Shown here: one piece after another, positions 52,535 through 59,873 of the stretch
How the letters are laid out: each line of letters starts with the position of its first letter
Position numbering within the stretch: the stretch's first letter is position 1
DNA from: Deltaproteobacteria bacterium
Lineage (GTDB): Bacteria > Desulfobacterota > Syntrophia > Syntrophales > UBA5619
Direction: 5' to 3'
Assembly (NCBI GenBank): GCA_021372695.1
Contig: JAJFTY010000062.1
Coordinates: 1-59,873, forward strand
Length of the DNA stretch: 59,873 nucleotides
The notes under the pieces: model-generated
The model's database searches: none
Told to the model about the DNA's origin: nothing
The model's input: the letters and a program-made list of their open reading frames with translations, nothing else
Position numbers and translations under genes: made by a program

Positions 52535-53320
52535 ATGAGCGGCAAAAACGGCCCGGCAGAGCCGGGATTCTCGGCGATCATCCTGGCGGCGGGCAAAGGG
52601 AAAAGGATGCAGTCCGACCTAGCGAAGGTGCTGCACCCCATCTGCGGCGCGCCGATACTGACCTACCCGATCGCCACGGCCCGTGCGGCGGGAGCGGAGA
52701 AGATCGTCGTCGTGATCGGCCACCAGGCTGAGCAGATCCGGGAAAGATTCGCGGGCCAGGGGCTGAGCTTCGTGGAACAGCGGGCACAACTGGGCACGGG
52801 CCATGCCGTCCTCCAGGCTGCCGAGGCCTTTCGGGGCCAGGAAGGAACGATCGTCATCCTCTGCGGCGACGTTCCCCTGATCCGGCCGGAAACGGTCCGC
52901 TCCCTGTACGAGAAGCACCGGGCAGGAGGGGCGACGGTGACAGTCCTGACCACGATCCCGGAGAACCCCACGGGTTATGGCCGGGTGGTTAAGGAGGCAG
53001 ACGGGCGCGTGGCCGGGATCGTGGAGGAGAAAGATGCCACCCCGGAGCAGAAGAAAATCCGCGAGATCAATACCGGGATTTACTGCGTGGAGAGCCCCTT
53101 CCTTTTCACCGCAGTCGCCGCCCTGGAGAACCGGAACGCCCAAGGGGAGTACTATCTGACCGATATCGTTGAGATCGCTTTCCGGCAGGGACTGCGGACC
53201 TGTGCGGCCGATGCGCCCGATCCCGTGGAGGTGATGGGGATCAACACCCCCGAGGAACTGGAGAAGGCCGGCCGCCGCATGGCGGCCGGGAATCCAGCCG
53301 GCCGGGAATCCGCCCTATGA
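52535..53320 (+). CDS. UDP-GlcNAc pyrophosphorylase-type nucleotidyltransferase (GlmU N-terminal domain only)
   Basis: 261 residues, matching the uridylyltransferase half of GlmU. ILAAGKGKRMQS near the start is the nucleotide loop; LGTGHAVLQA, CGDVPLIRP and NTGIYCVE mark substrate and metal sites. The left-handed beta-helix acetyltransferase half of GlmU (about 200 residues) is missing. It makes UDP-GlcNAc, or a related NDP-sugar, for cell-wall and LPS synthesis; a separate acetyltransferase would be needed. It overlaps dusB by four bases. Confidence 0.85.
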   Translation: MSGKNGPAEPGFSAIILAAGKGKRMQSDLAKVLHPICGAPILTYPIATARAAGAEKIVVVIGHQAEQIRERFAGQGLSFVEQRAQLGTGHAVLQAAEAFRGQEGTIVILCGDVPLIRPETVRSLYEKHRAGGATVTVLTTIPENPTGYGRVVKEADGRVAGIVEEKDATPEQKKIREINTGIYCVESPFLFTAVAALENRNAQGEYYLTDIVEIAFRQGLRTCAADAPDPVEVMGINTPEELEKAGRRMAAGNPAGRESAL

Positions 53321-54348
53321 ACATCGGCCGGCTTCATCTGAAGAACAACATCCTCCTCGCGCCGATGGCGGGGATCACCGATCTTCCCTTCCGGACGATC
53401 GTGCGGTCGTTCGGCTGCTCTCTGGCGTTCACCGAGATGGTCAGCGCCACAGGCCTTGTCCGGAAAGCCGAGAAAACCTTCCGCTACCTCGCTTCCGCTC
53501 CGGCGGACCGTCCGCTCGGGGTTCAGCTCTTCGGCTCCGATCCGGCTATCCTGGCCGCCGCGGCACAGGTGGCCGGGGAGCGCGGCGCGGACCTTCTGGA
53601 TATCAACATGGGCTGCCCGGTGAAGAAGGTTGTGAGGAGCGGCTCCGGGGCCGGACTGATGCGGGAGCCGGCGCGTGCCGCCGCCATCCTCCGGGCCGTG
53701 AGAAACGCGACTTCCCTCCCCCTGACGGTGAAGATCCGCGCCGGATGGAACGCACGACAGGTCAATGCCATCGAGATCGGTGAGATCGCCCAGGAGTGCG
53801 GCGTGGACGCCGTCATCCTGCATCCCCGCACGGCGGAACAGGGCTTCGGGGGGCGCTCCGATTGGGGGCTGATCGCGGCCCTGAAAGAACGGCTCCGGGT
53901 GCCGGTCATCGGGAGCGGCGACGTCCGCTCTCCGGCGGATGCGGAGCGGATGTTCCGGGAGACGGGTTGCGACGCGGTGATGGTCGCCAGAGGGGTCCTG
54001 GGGAATCCCTGGCTCATCGGGAATATCCTGTCGCACCTCTCGGGAGCCGGTGTCTCCGCTCCCTCCCTTCCGGGCAGGGAGGAGGTGATCTGCCGCCACC
54101 TGGCACTGGCGATCGACTTTTACGGTGAGCAGATCGGGACCCGGGATTTCCGGAAGCATCTCCTCTGGTATACGAAAGGGCTCAGGGACGGGGCGCAGTT
54201 CCGCCGGACCGCGGGGTGCATAGGCGATCGGAACTCGGCCTGCAAAGCGCTGCGTGGCTTTTTTCAGCATCTGGAGGAGTCTGCCGCGATCACTCCCGAC
54301 CGAGACGGGTGTGAGCCCTCATCCGACCCTGCGTCCGCGACGAAATAA
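53317..54348 (+). CDS. dusB: tRNA-dihydrouridine synthase B-like
   Basis: FMN enzyme reducing uridine to dihydrouridine in tRNA. 343 residues. N-terminal ILLAPMAGITDLPFR, the FMN region VQLFGSDP, DINMGCPVKKVVRSGSGAGLM with the catalytic Cys, and GSGDVRSP are diagnostic. ATG overlaps the upstream stop. In Proteobacteria dusB is often next to regulatory or cell-division genes, here zapB/zapA. Confidence 0.94.
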   Translation: MNIGRLHLKNNILLAPMAGITDLPFRTIVRSFGCSLAFTEMVSATGLVRKAEKTFRYLASAPADRPLGVQLFGSDPAILAAAAQVAGERGADLLDINMGCPVKKVVRSGSGAGLMREPARAAAILRAVRNATSLPLTVKIRAGWNARQVNAIEIGEIAQECGVDAVILHPRTAEQGFGGRSDWGLIAALKERLRVPVIGSGDVRSPADAERMFRETGCDAVMVARGVLGNPWLIGNILSHLSGAGVSAPSLPGREEVICRHLALAIDFYGEQIGTRDFRKHLLWYTKGLRDGAQFRRTAGCIGDRNSACKALRGFFQHLEESAAITPDRDGCEPSSDPASATK

Positions 54349-54442
54349 GGTCTTGACTTTCATGGGTCGGCTCGGCATAATCGACCCCGAAATCAGCATG
54401 GGATCGGATTCGTCAAACATGCGGACAGAACATCAACTGGAG

Positions 54443-54682
54443 ATGGGTGAAATCGTGGAATTCGTGAAGTTCGATGAACTGGAAAAGAAAATCAGCGGTT
54501 TGATCGGCGATTATGCGCTGTTGAAGAAGCGGAATCTCGAGCTCGAAGAACTGCTGCAGAATAAGATAAGGGAGTTGGAAGAGACAAACAAAAAAATGGG
54601 AGGGCTGAGAGAGGAAAGGGATGCCGTACGCACAAAGGTGGACTCACTTCTTGGTTTGCTTCAGGAGATAAAGGTGGCCTAG
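54443..54682 (+). CDS. zapB: ZapB-like cell-division coiled-coil protein
   Basis: 79 residues, almost entirely coiled coil (FDELEKKISGLIGDYALLKKRN and LREERDAVRTKVDSLLGLLQEI), like E. coli ZapB (81 residues), which supports Z-ring structure together with ZapA. I chose ATG 54443 (after GGAG); an upstream ATG at 54420 is possible. The longer frame from 54254 is read-through. zapA follows 21 bases later, which supports the assignment. Confidence 0.75.
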   Translation: MGEIVEFVKFDELEKKISGLIGDYALLKKRNLELEELLQNKIRELEETNKKMGGLREERDAVRTKVDSLLGLLQEIKVA

Positions 54683-54703
54683 ACAAACCGTGAGGTTCGT
54701 CCA

Positions 54704-54982
54704 TTGAAAAAGCGCTTCGATGTGAGCATACTGGGACAGGAGATCTCGGTAACGAGCGATTCGGGGGATGAGCATGTAGCGAAAGTCATCAGGTATGTCA
54801 GTGACAAGGTGGAGGAGGCCGGGAAGGTTGCCGGAACCAAAAACGCCTTGACCATTGCCATCCTGGCTGCGTTGAACATTGCGGATGAGTATTGCCGGAT
54901 TGCCGGCACAAAGGAAAACATCCACAGCCAATTGGAGAGAAGAACGGAACAATTGATCCATTTGATCAACGATATAAGGTGA
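54704..54982 (+). CDS. zapA: Cell-division protein ZapA
   Basis: Binds and bundles FtsZ at the division site. 92 residues. The N-terminal globular part (RFDVSILGQEISVTSDSGDEHVAKV) and a C-terminal helix (EQLIHLINDIR) match the family. The start is TTG 54704, eight bases after GTGAGG. Followed immediately by 6S RNA, a pairing common in Proteobacteria. Confidence 0.9.
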   Translation: MKKRFDVSILGQEISVTSDSGDEHVAKVIRYVSDKVEEAGKVAGTKNALTIAILAALNIADEYCRIAGTKENIHSQLERRTEQLIHLINDIR

Positions 54983-54991
54983 ACAGACTAT

Positions 54992-55182
54992 CCCCTGCGA
55001 TGTGCGTGATTGACATTCGTTTTTTGAGCCAACACCTTGGAACCGGGGACCTTTCCTTGCCCGCGGTGAGCATGGCCGCCTGATTCCGCAGAGTGCGGAA
55101 GGCGGAAAGCCTGAAGCGGGCAACACTAGGCTCCCACTTTTCAACTGGTTCAAAAAGGTGGTTGACACGGCATCAGCGGGGG
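54992..55182 (+). ncRNA. ssrS: 6S RNA
   Basis: RNA that mimics an open promoter and sequesters sigma-70 RNA polymerase. The location directly behind zapA is classic. The ends pair imperfectly (CCCCTGCGATG at 54992 with CATCAGCGGGG at 55171), the internal GGTGAGCATGGCCG matches the conserved 6S bubble region of E. coli, and a long central loop lies between. It ends in GGGGGTTTTTT. About 190 bases, within the usual range. Confidence 0.78.
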
Positions 55183-55295
55183 TTTTTTGAATCCAGCCCC
55201 TACCGCTCGAAAGCACTCCTTCCCTCGAACTTCCCGAATGGATCCATCACTGCAATCGATTTGCATTTGTCAGAAATATCAAGGAGGTGAACATT

Positions 55296-56861
55296 TTGCT
55301 CTATAACGGCATATTGATACTGGTGCTGCTGGTCGCGTTGGCCGTCGGCGGGTTGCTGGGGTTCATGATCAAGCAGCAGTTATCGCGGAAGAAACTGGAA
55401 TCCTGCGAGAATCTCTCGGCCAGGATCCTGGACGAGGCGAAAAAAGAGGCCGAGAACATCAAGAAGGAGGCGATCCTGCAGGCCAAGGAGAACCTGCTCA
55501 AGTTCAAGACCGAGTTCGAAAAGGACACAAGGGAGCGAAAAGGCGAATTCGATGCGCTGGAACGGCGGCTCCGTTCCAAAGAGGAGAGCCTCGATCGGAG
55601 AGCGGATCTTCTCTCCCAGAAGGAGTCGGGGATCGAGAACCGGGAAAAGGGAATTCTGCAGAGGGAGAGCCAGCTCAATGAAAAGCACGAGCGGGCAGAC
55701 CGGCTCCTGGAGGCACAGGAGGCCAAACTGGAGCAGATCGCCGGCATCAACTCGGAAGAGGCCAAGAACCTCCTCATCCAGTCGATGGAGTCCGAGGCGA
55801 AGCGGGATGCCGGTCTGACGATCCGGAAGATCGAAGAGGAGGCCAGGCGGACCGCGGACAATACGGCGCGGGAGATCATCGCCTACGCAATTCAGCGCTA
55901 CGCGGGCGATTACGTGGCCGAGAACACGGTTTCGGTGGTCAACCTGCCCAATGACGAAATGAAGGGGAGGATCATCGGACGGGAGGGGAGAAACATCAGG
56001 GCGATCGAGGCGGCAACCGGCATCGACCTGATCGTCGACGATACGCCGGAGGCGGTCGTGCTCTCCAGCTTCGACCCGGTGCGCCGAGAGGTGGCGCGCC
56101 TCTCCCTGGAGAGACTGATCACCGACGGGCGGATCCATCCGGGTCGGATCGAAGAGATCGTCAAGAAGGTGAGGCAGGAGGTGGATGCGATCATCAAGGA
56201 GACGGGCGAGAGGATCTCCTTCGACGTCGGTGTCCACGATCTGCACCCCGAGCTGATCACGCTCCTGGGAAGCCTCAAGTTCCGGACGAGCTACTCGCAG
56301 AACGTTCTGCAGCATTCCATCGATGTGGCCCATCTGACGGGGATGATGGCAGCCGAACTGAAGATGAACATCAAGGAAGCGAAGCGGGCGGGCCTCCTGC
56401 ACGACATCGGGAAGGCCATCGACCACCAGGTGGAGGGGACCCATGCCGCCATCGGCGCCGATTACGCGAAGCGGTTCGGCGAGTCCGCCCGCATCGTCCA
56501 GGCGATCGGCACCCATCATGACGACGGCAGAAGCAATACCCTGCTCGGCGTTCTGGTCCAGGCGGCGGACTCGCTCTCGGCGGCGAGACCCGGCGCAAGG
56601 CGGGAGATGCTGGAGAGCTACGTCAAGCGTCTTGAGGAACTTGAAAATATTGCGAAATCATTCAACGGCGTCGACAAGTGCTTTGCGATCCAGGCCGGAA
56701 GGGAGATCCGGATTCTCGTGGAGAATGAGAAGATCTCCGACAACGACACGGTGATGCTCTGCAAGGACATCATCAAGAAGATCGAAGCAGAGCTGGCCTA
56801 CCCGGGGCAGATCAAGGTGACGGTCATCCGGGAGACCCGCGTTTCCGATTTCGCACGATAG
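55296..56861 (+). CDS. rny: Ribonuclease Y
   Basis: Membrane-anchored endoribonuclease that starts mRNA decay in many bacteria lacking RNase E. 521 residues. An N-terminal transmembrane helix ([20 protein letters not shown]), a long coiled coil to about 200, a KH domain ([19 protein letters not shown]) and an HD domain with [14 protein letters not shown] and [12 protein letters not shown] chose TTG 55296, eight bases after AAGGAGG; GTG 55287 overlaps the ribosome site. ymdB follows after 9 bases. Confidence 0.95.
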   Translation: MLYNGILILVLLVALAVGGLLGFMIKQQLSRKKLESCENLSARILDEAKKEAENIKKEAILQAKENLLKFKTEFEKDTRERKGEFDALERRLRSKEESLDRRADLLSQKESGIENREKGILQRESQLNEKHERADRLLEAQEAKLEQIAGINSEEAKNLLIQSMESEAKRDAGLTIRKIEEEARRTADNTAREIIAYAIQRYAGDYVAENTVSVVNLPNDEMKGRIIGREGRNIRAIEAATGIDLIVDDTPEAVVLSSFDPVRREVARLSLERLITDGRIHPGRIEEIVKKVRQEVDAIIKETGERISFDVGVHDLHPELITLLGSLKFRTSYSQNVLQHSIDVAHLTGMMAAELKMNIKEAKRAGLLHDIGKAIDHQVEGTHAAIGADYAKRFGESARIVQAIGTHHDDGRSNTLLGVLVQAADSLSAARPGARREMLESYVKRLEELENIAKSFNGVDKCFAIQAGREIRILVENEKISDNDTVMLCKDIIKKIEAELAYPGQIKVTVIRETRVSDFAR

Positions 56862-56870
56862 GATCCTGGC

Positions 56871-57671
56871 ATGAAGATACTGTTTATCGGCGATATCGTC
56901 GGCAAACCGGGGCGGAGGGCCGTCCGCGAACTCCTGCCCGGCATCATCGAGGAGCGCCGGATCGATTTCGTGATCGCCAACTGTGAAAATGCCGCGGCCG
57001 GCTTCGGCGTGACCGCAGAGATCGTCGAAGAGTTGTTCGGTGCGCATATCGACGTCCTGACCTCCGGAAACCATATCTGGGACAAAAGGGAGGTCATGGA
57101 ATTCGTGGACGATTACGAGACGCTGCTCAGGCCCGCCAACTATCCGGAAGGGGCGCCGGGACGGGGAAGCGTGGTGGTCCCCGCGCCGGGCGGGGTGTCC
57201 GTCGGCATTCTCAATCTGGCCGGCCGCGTCTTCATGCAGCCCCTCGACTGTCCCTTCCGGACGGCCGACCGGGAGGTGGAGAAATTGAAGAAGAGAACCC
57301 GAGTGATCATCGCGGACATGCATGCAGAGGCGACTTCGGAGAAGATCGCCATGGGCTGGTATCTGGACGGCCGGGTCTCGGCGGTTCTGGGAACCCACAC
57401 CCATGTACAGACGGCGGACGAGCGGATCCTGCCCGGAGGCGCCGCGTACATCACCGACGTTGGCATGACCGGCCCGTTCGATTCCGTGATCGGGATCCGG
57501 AAGGAGAGCATCATGCAGCGTTTTCTCCTGCAGATCCCCAACAAGTTCGATATCGCCAAAGGGGATGTCCGCCTCCAGGGGGTCGCTCTGGAAATTGCGC
57601 CGGACGGCCGGGCCATCGGGGTGGAGCGGGTGAATGTGCCGCTGCGGGAGCCGTCGGGATGCTCATTCTGA
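56871..57671 (+). CDS. ymdB: YmdB-family metallophosphoesterase
   Basis: 266 residues, the TIGR00282/YmdB phosphodiesterase type, linked in Bacillus to cyclic-nucleotide hydrolysis and late adaptive gene expression. Metal-ligand motifs are complete: FIGDIVGKPGRRAV, ANCENAAAGFGV, SGNHIWDKREV, IIADMHAEATSEK and GTHTHVQTAD. It follows rny, the same rny-ymdB order as in Firmicutes. Confidence 0.93.
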   Translation: MKILFIGDIVGKPGRRAVRELLPGIIEERRIDFVIANCENAAAGFGVTAEIVEELFGAHIDVLTSGNHIWDKREVMEFVDDYETLLRPANYPEGAPGRGSVVVPAPGGVSVGILNLAGRVFMQPLDCPFRTADREVEKLKKRTRVIIADMHAEATSEKIAMGWYLDGRVSAVLGTHTHVQTADERILPGGAAYITDVGMTGPFDSVIGIRKESIMQRFLLQIPNKFDIAKGDVRLQGVALEIAPDGRAIGVERVNVPLREPSGCSF

Positions 57672-57737
57672 GCTGGGAGACCGGAAATACGGATTCGGGG
57701 CGTTGCCGGTGAGTGGCAGAACAAGGGGGGCAGAACG

Positions 57738-59021
57738 TTGAAGAGCGTGTACGACGTATTCCGGGAGAGGGGCTTCGTCGAGCAGATTACGGATGAGCCT
57801 CAGGTCCGGGAGCTTCTGGAGCAGGAATCGATCACCTGCTACATCGGCTTCGATCCGACGGCGACCAGCCTGCATATCGGGTCTCTCGTGCCGATCATGT
57901 CACTGGCCCACATGCAGCGGCACGGTCACCGGCCGATCGCCCTGGTGGGCGGTGGCACCGGCCTGATCGGCGATCCCTCCGGCAAGACGGAGATGCGGCA
58001 GATTCTCACCCGGGAGCAGATCGACCACAACGCGGAATGCCTCAAGACGCAGCTCTCCCGGTATATCGATTTCTCCGACGGGAAGGCCATGTTGGCCAAC
58101 AACGCCGACTGGCTGACGCAACTCAACTATATCGAGTTCCTCCGGGACATCGGGCGCCACTTCAGCGTGAACCGCATGCTGGCCGCCGAAAGCTATCGCA
58201 TGCGCCTCGAAAAGGGCCTCAATTTCATCGAATTCAATTATATGCTCCTGCAGGCCTACGATTTCCTCCATCTGTTCCAGCAGCACGGCTGCCGCATGCA
58301 GATGGGAGGCAACGACCAGTGGGGGAACATGGTCGCGGGAATCGATCTCATCCGCAGGGTGGAGGGGAAAACGACCTACAGCATGACCTTCCCCCTGATC
58401 ACCACCTCGCAGGGACACAAGATGGGAAAGACGGAGAAGGGGACCGTATGGCTCGACGCGGAACTGACCTCTCCCTATGAGTACTATCAGTACTGGATCA
58501 ATGCGGAGGATGCGGATGTGGCGCGGTTCCTGGCGCTATTCACCTTCCTGCCGATGGAGGAGCTCACGGCCGTCCGGACCCTGACTGATGCCCGCTTGAA
58601 TATGGCCAAGGCGGTGCTGGCCTTCGAAGCGACGAAGATCACCCATGGCGAAGCCGCCGCGGTGGCGGCCTGGAAGGCCTCTGTCGAGGCCTTCGGCGCG
58701 AAGCCGGTGGAGGCGGGGCTGTTTCCTTCCAGCACCATACCGCGATCTGCCGGTGAACGGGATACGGATGCCATTCCTTCCGTCGAAAAAAGCCGGGAGG
58801 CGCTCGCAGCGGGTGTGCCCGCCTTCGAGCTTTTCCACGAGACGAGTCTCTGTGCATCCAGGGGAGAGGCAAGGCGCCTCATCACCCAGGGCGGAGGCTA
58901 CGTCAACGAACGTCAACTCAGGGCCTTCGATGAAAGCATCACCCTGGCCGACCTGGATGCGAAGGGTGAAATCCGCCTGCGGAAGGGGAAGAAACGGTAC
59001 GTGATCCTCACCGTGAGGTGA
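57738..59021 (+). CDS. tyrS: Tyrosyl-tRNA synthetase
   Basis: Charges tRNA-Tyr. 427 residues, bacterial TyrRS type. The HIGH motif is LHIGSL near residue 41, GGGTGLIGDPSGKT follows, the tyrosine site includes NFIEFNYMLLQAYDF and GGNDQWGN, and the KMSKS motif appears as KMGKTEKG near 235. A C-terminal S4-like RNA-binding domain (SRGEARRLITQGGGYVN) ends the protein. The start is TTG 57738, eight bases after AAGGGGGG. The rRNA operon begins 100 bases later. Confidence 0.96.
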   Translation: MKSVYDVFRERGFVEQITDEPQVRELLEQESITCYIGFDPTATSLHIGSLVPIMSLAHMQRHGHRPIALVGGGTGLIGDPSGKTEMRQILTREQIDHNAECLKTQLSRYIDFSDGKAMLANNADWLTQLNYIEFLRDIGRHFSVNRMLAAESYRMRLEKGLNFIEFNYMLLQAYDFLHLFQQHGCRMQMGGNDQWGNMVAGIDLIRRVEGKTTYSMTFPLITTSQGHKMGKTEKGTVWLDAELTSPYEYYQYWINAEDADVARFLALFTFLPMEELTAVRTLTDARLNMAKAVLAFEATKITHGEAAAVAAWKASVEAFGAKPVEAGLFPSSTIPRSAGERDTDAIPSVEKSREALAAGVPAFELFHETSLCASRGEARRLITQGGGYVNERQLRAFDESITLADLDAKGEIRLRKGKKRYVILTVR

Positions 59022-59113
59022 TGAAATGTTCCGGTTGCGCGGCTACGCCGCTTACAAAATTGCCAAATCATTTCAATTATATAACGTTACGAAAAAAAAA
59101 TAGAAATTAAAGC

Positions 59114-59142
59114 TTGACACCTGGAGGCGGGTAGGGTAGAAC
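59114..59142 (+). promoter_or_regulatory. rRNA promoter 1
   Basis: Perfect TTGACA, a 17-base spacer and TAGAAC. First of a phased set in front of the 16S gene. Confidence 0.55.
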
Positions 59143-59198
59143 CCGCCTTCGTTCGTTGACAGATTGGGTTCGGGGAAAAAGAAATTTCGGATTTCCGC

Positions 59199-59228
59199 TT
59201 GACATCCCGGAGCGATTTGGATTATAAG
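59199..59228 (+). promoter_or_regulatory. rRNA promoter 2 (strongest match)
   Basis: Perfect TTGACA with TTATAA at 17 bases or TATAAG at 18. Exactly 85 bases downstream of promoter 1. The AT-rich run ahead of it may act as an UP element. Confidence 0.75.
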
Positions 59229-59283
59229 AATCACTCGCGCAAACGGGACGGGCTGCAAGACAAAAAGATTTTGAAAATTGTTC

Positions 59284-59312
59284 TTGACAGAAAATCCAAA
59301 TTGGTTTAGATC
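59284..59312 (+). promoter_or_regulatory. rRNA promoter 3
   Basis: Perfect TTGACA, a 17-base spacer and a weaker TAGATC. Exactly 85 bases downstream of promoter 2. Confidence 0.5.
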
Positions 59313-59330
59313 TACCGACTCGTTTCTGAC

Positions 59331-59343
59331 TGGCTCTTTGGAA
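59331..59343 (+). promoter_or_regulatory. boxA-like antitermination site of the rRNA leader
   Basis: TGGCTCTTTGGAA resembles boxA (TGCTCTTTAA), the NusB/S10 binding site that protects rRNA transcripts from early termination. It lies about 85 bases before the mature 16S end. Confidence 0.5.
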
Positions 59344-59420
59344 ATTGAATAGTGGGATAATTGATTTGTGGGTCCTTAGTACAATTGAGTAAAAAGGGAG
59401 AGAAATCTCCTTCAGGATTA

Positions 59421-59873
<453 letters not shown>

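Overview
The window is a dense, GC-rich chromosomal segment that almost certainly comes from a strictly anaerobic Desulfobacterota (old Deltaproteobacteria) of the Syntrophales type (Syntrophus/Smithella relatives). Reasons: the 5' end of a 16S rRNA gene at the right edge reads like that group; there is a complete Rnf complex with its FMN transferase next to an NfnAB-type bifurcating transhydrogenase; and the block yqeY-dnaG-rpoD-tRNA-zinc ribbon protein-rnpB is typical of this phylum. I see no insertion sequence, prophage or CRISPR array. Taxonomy is inference from memory, not a search.

Layout. 1-2246: end of an RND efflux permease and its outer-membrane lipoprotein. 2358-2902: a small AT-richer two-gene unit of unknown function (minus strand). 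3207-6584: ileS and lspA. 6568-11537 (minus): a TRAP transporter (dctP-dctQ-dctM) followed by an ADP-forming acyl-CoA synthetase. 12679-16165: histidine genes hisI-hisG-hisB, a lipoprotein, then hisA behind a terminator hairpin. 16216-22190: HIT protein, yqeY, dnaG, rpoD, a CAU tRNA, a coiled-coil zinc ribbon protein and rnpB. 22685-29107: a divergent locus. On the minus strand, atpE and a membrane Cache-domain protein lie behind a near-perfect sigma-54 promoter. On the plus strand, a 57-residue membrane protein, a Cache/PAS sensor kinase and an NtrC-type sigma-54 activator form an operon. 29522-39380: engB, apbE, rseC, rnfCDGEAB and nfnAB. 39462-45728 (minus): proB, obgE, csp, rpmA, rplU, a radical SAM/DUF2344 fusion and a small conserved protein. 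45867-48353: a YkgJ-like Cys-rich protein, hpt and a DUF3426 protein. 48423-52188 (minus): dpaL, tsaC, purE, purD. 52535-59021: a GlmU-like uridylyltransferase, dusB, zapB, zapA, 6S RNA, rny, ymdB and tyrS. 59114-59873: phased rRNA promoters, a boxA and the start of 16S rRNA.

How it fits together. Rnf (ferredoxin:NAD+ oxidoreductase coupled to ion translocation), its flavin transferase ApbE and NfnAB (ferredoxin/NADH/NADP+ bifurcation) form an energy-conservation module. The c-ring subunit AtpE would use the resulting ion gradient. The TRAP transporter plus ADP-forming acyl-CoA synthetase suggest uptake and activation, or excretion-linked ATP formation, of an organic acid. The most interesting regulatory signal is that the only ATP synthase gene here has a sigma-54 promoter directly opposite a sigma-54 two-component system whose kinase, like the gene co-transcribed with atpE, carries a periplasmic sensory domain.
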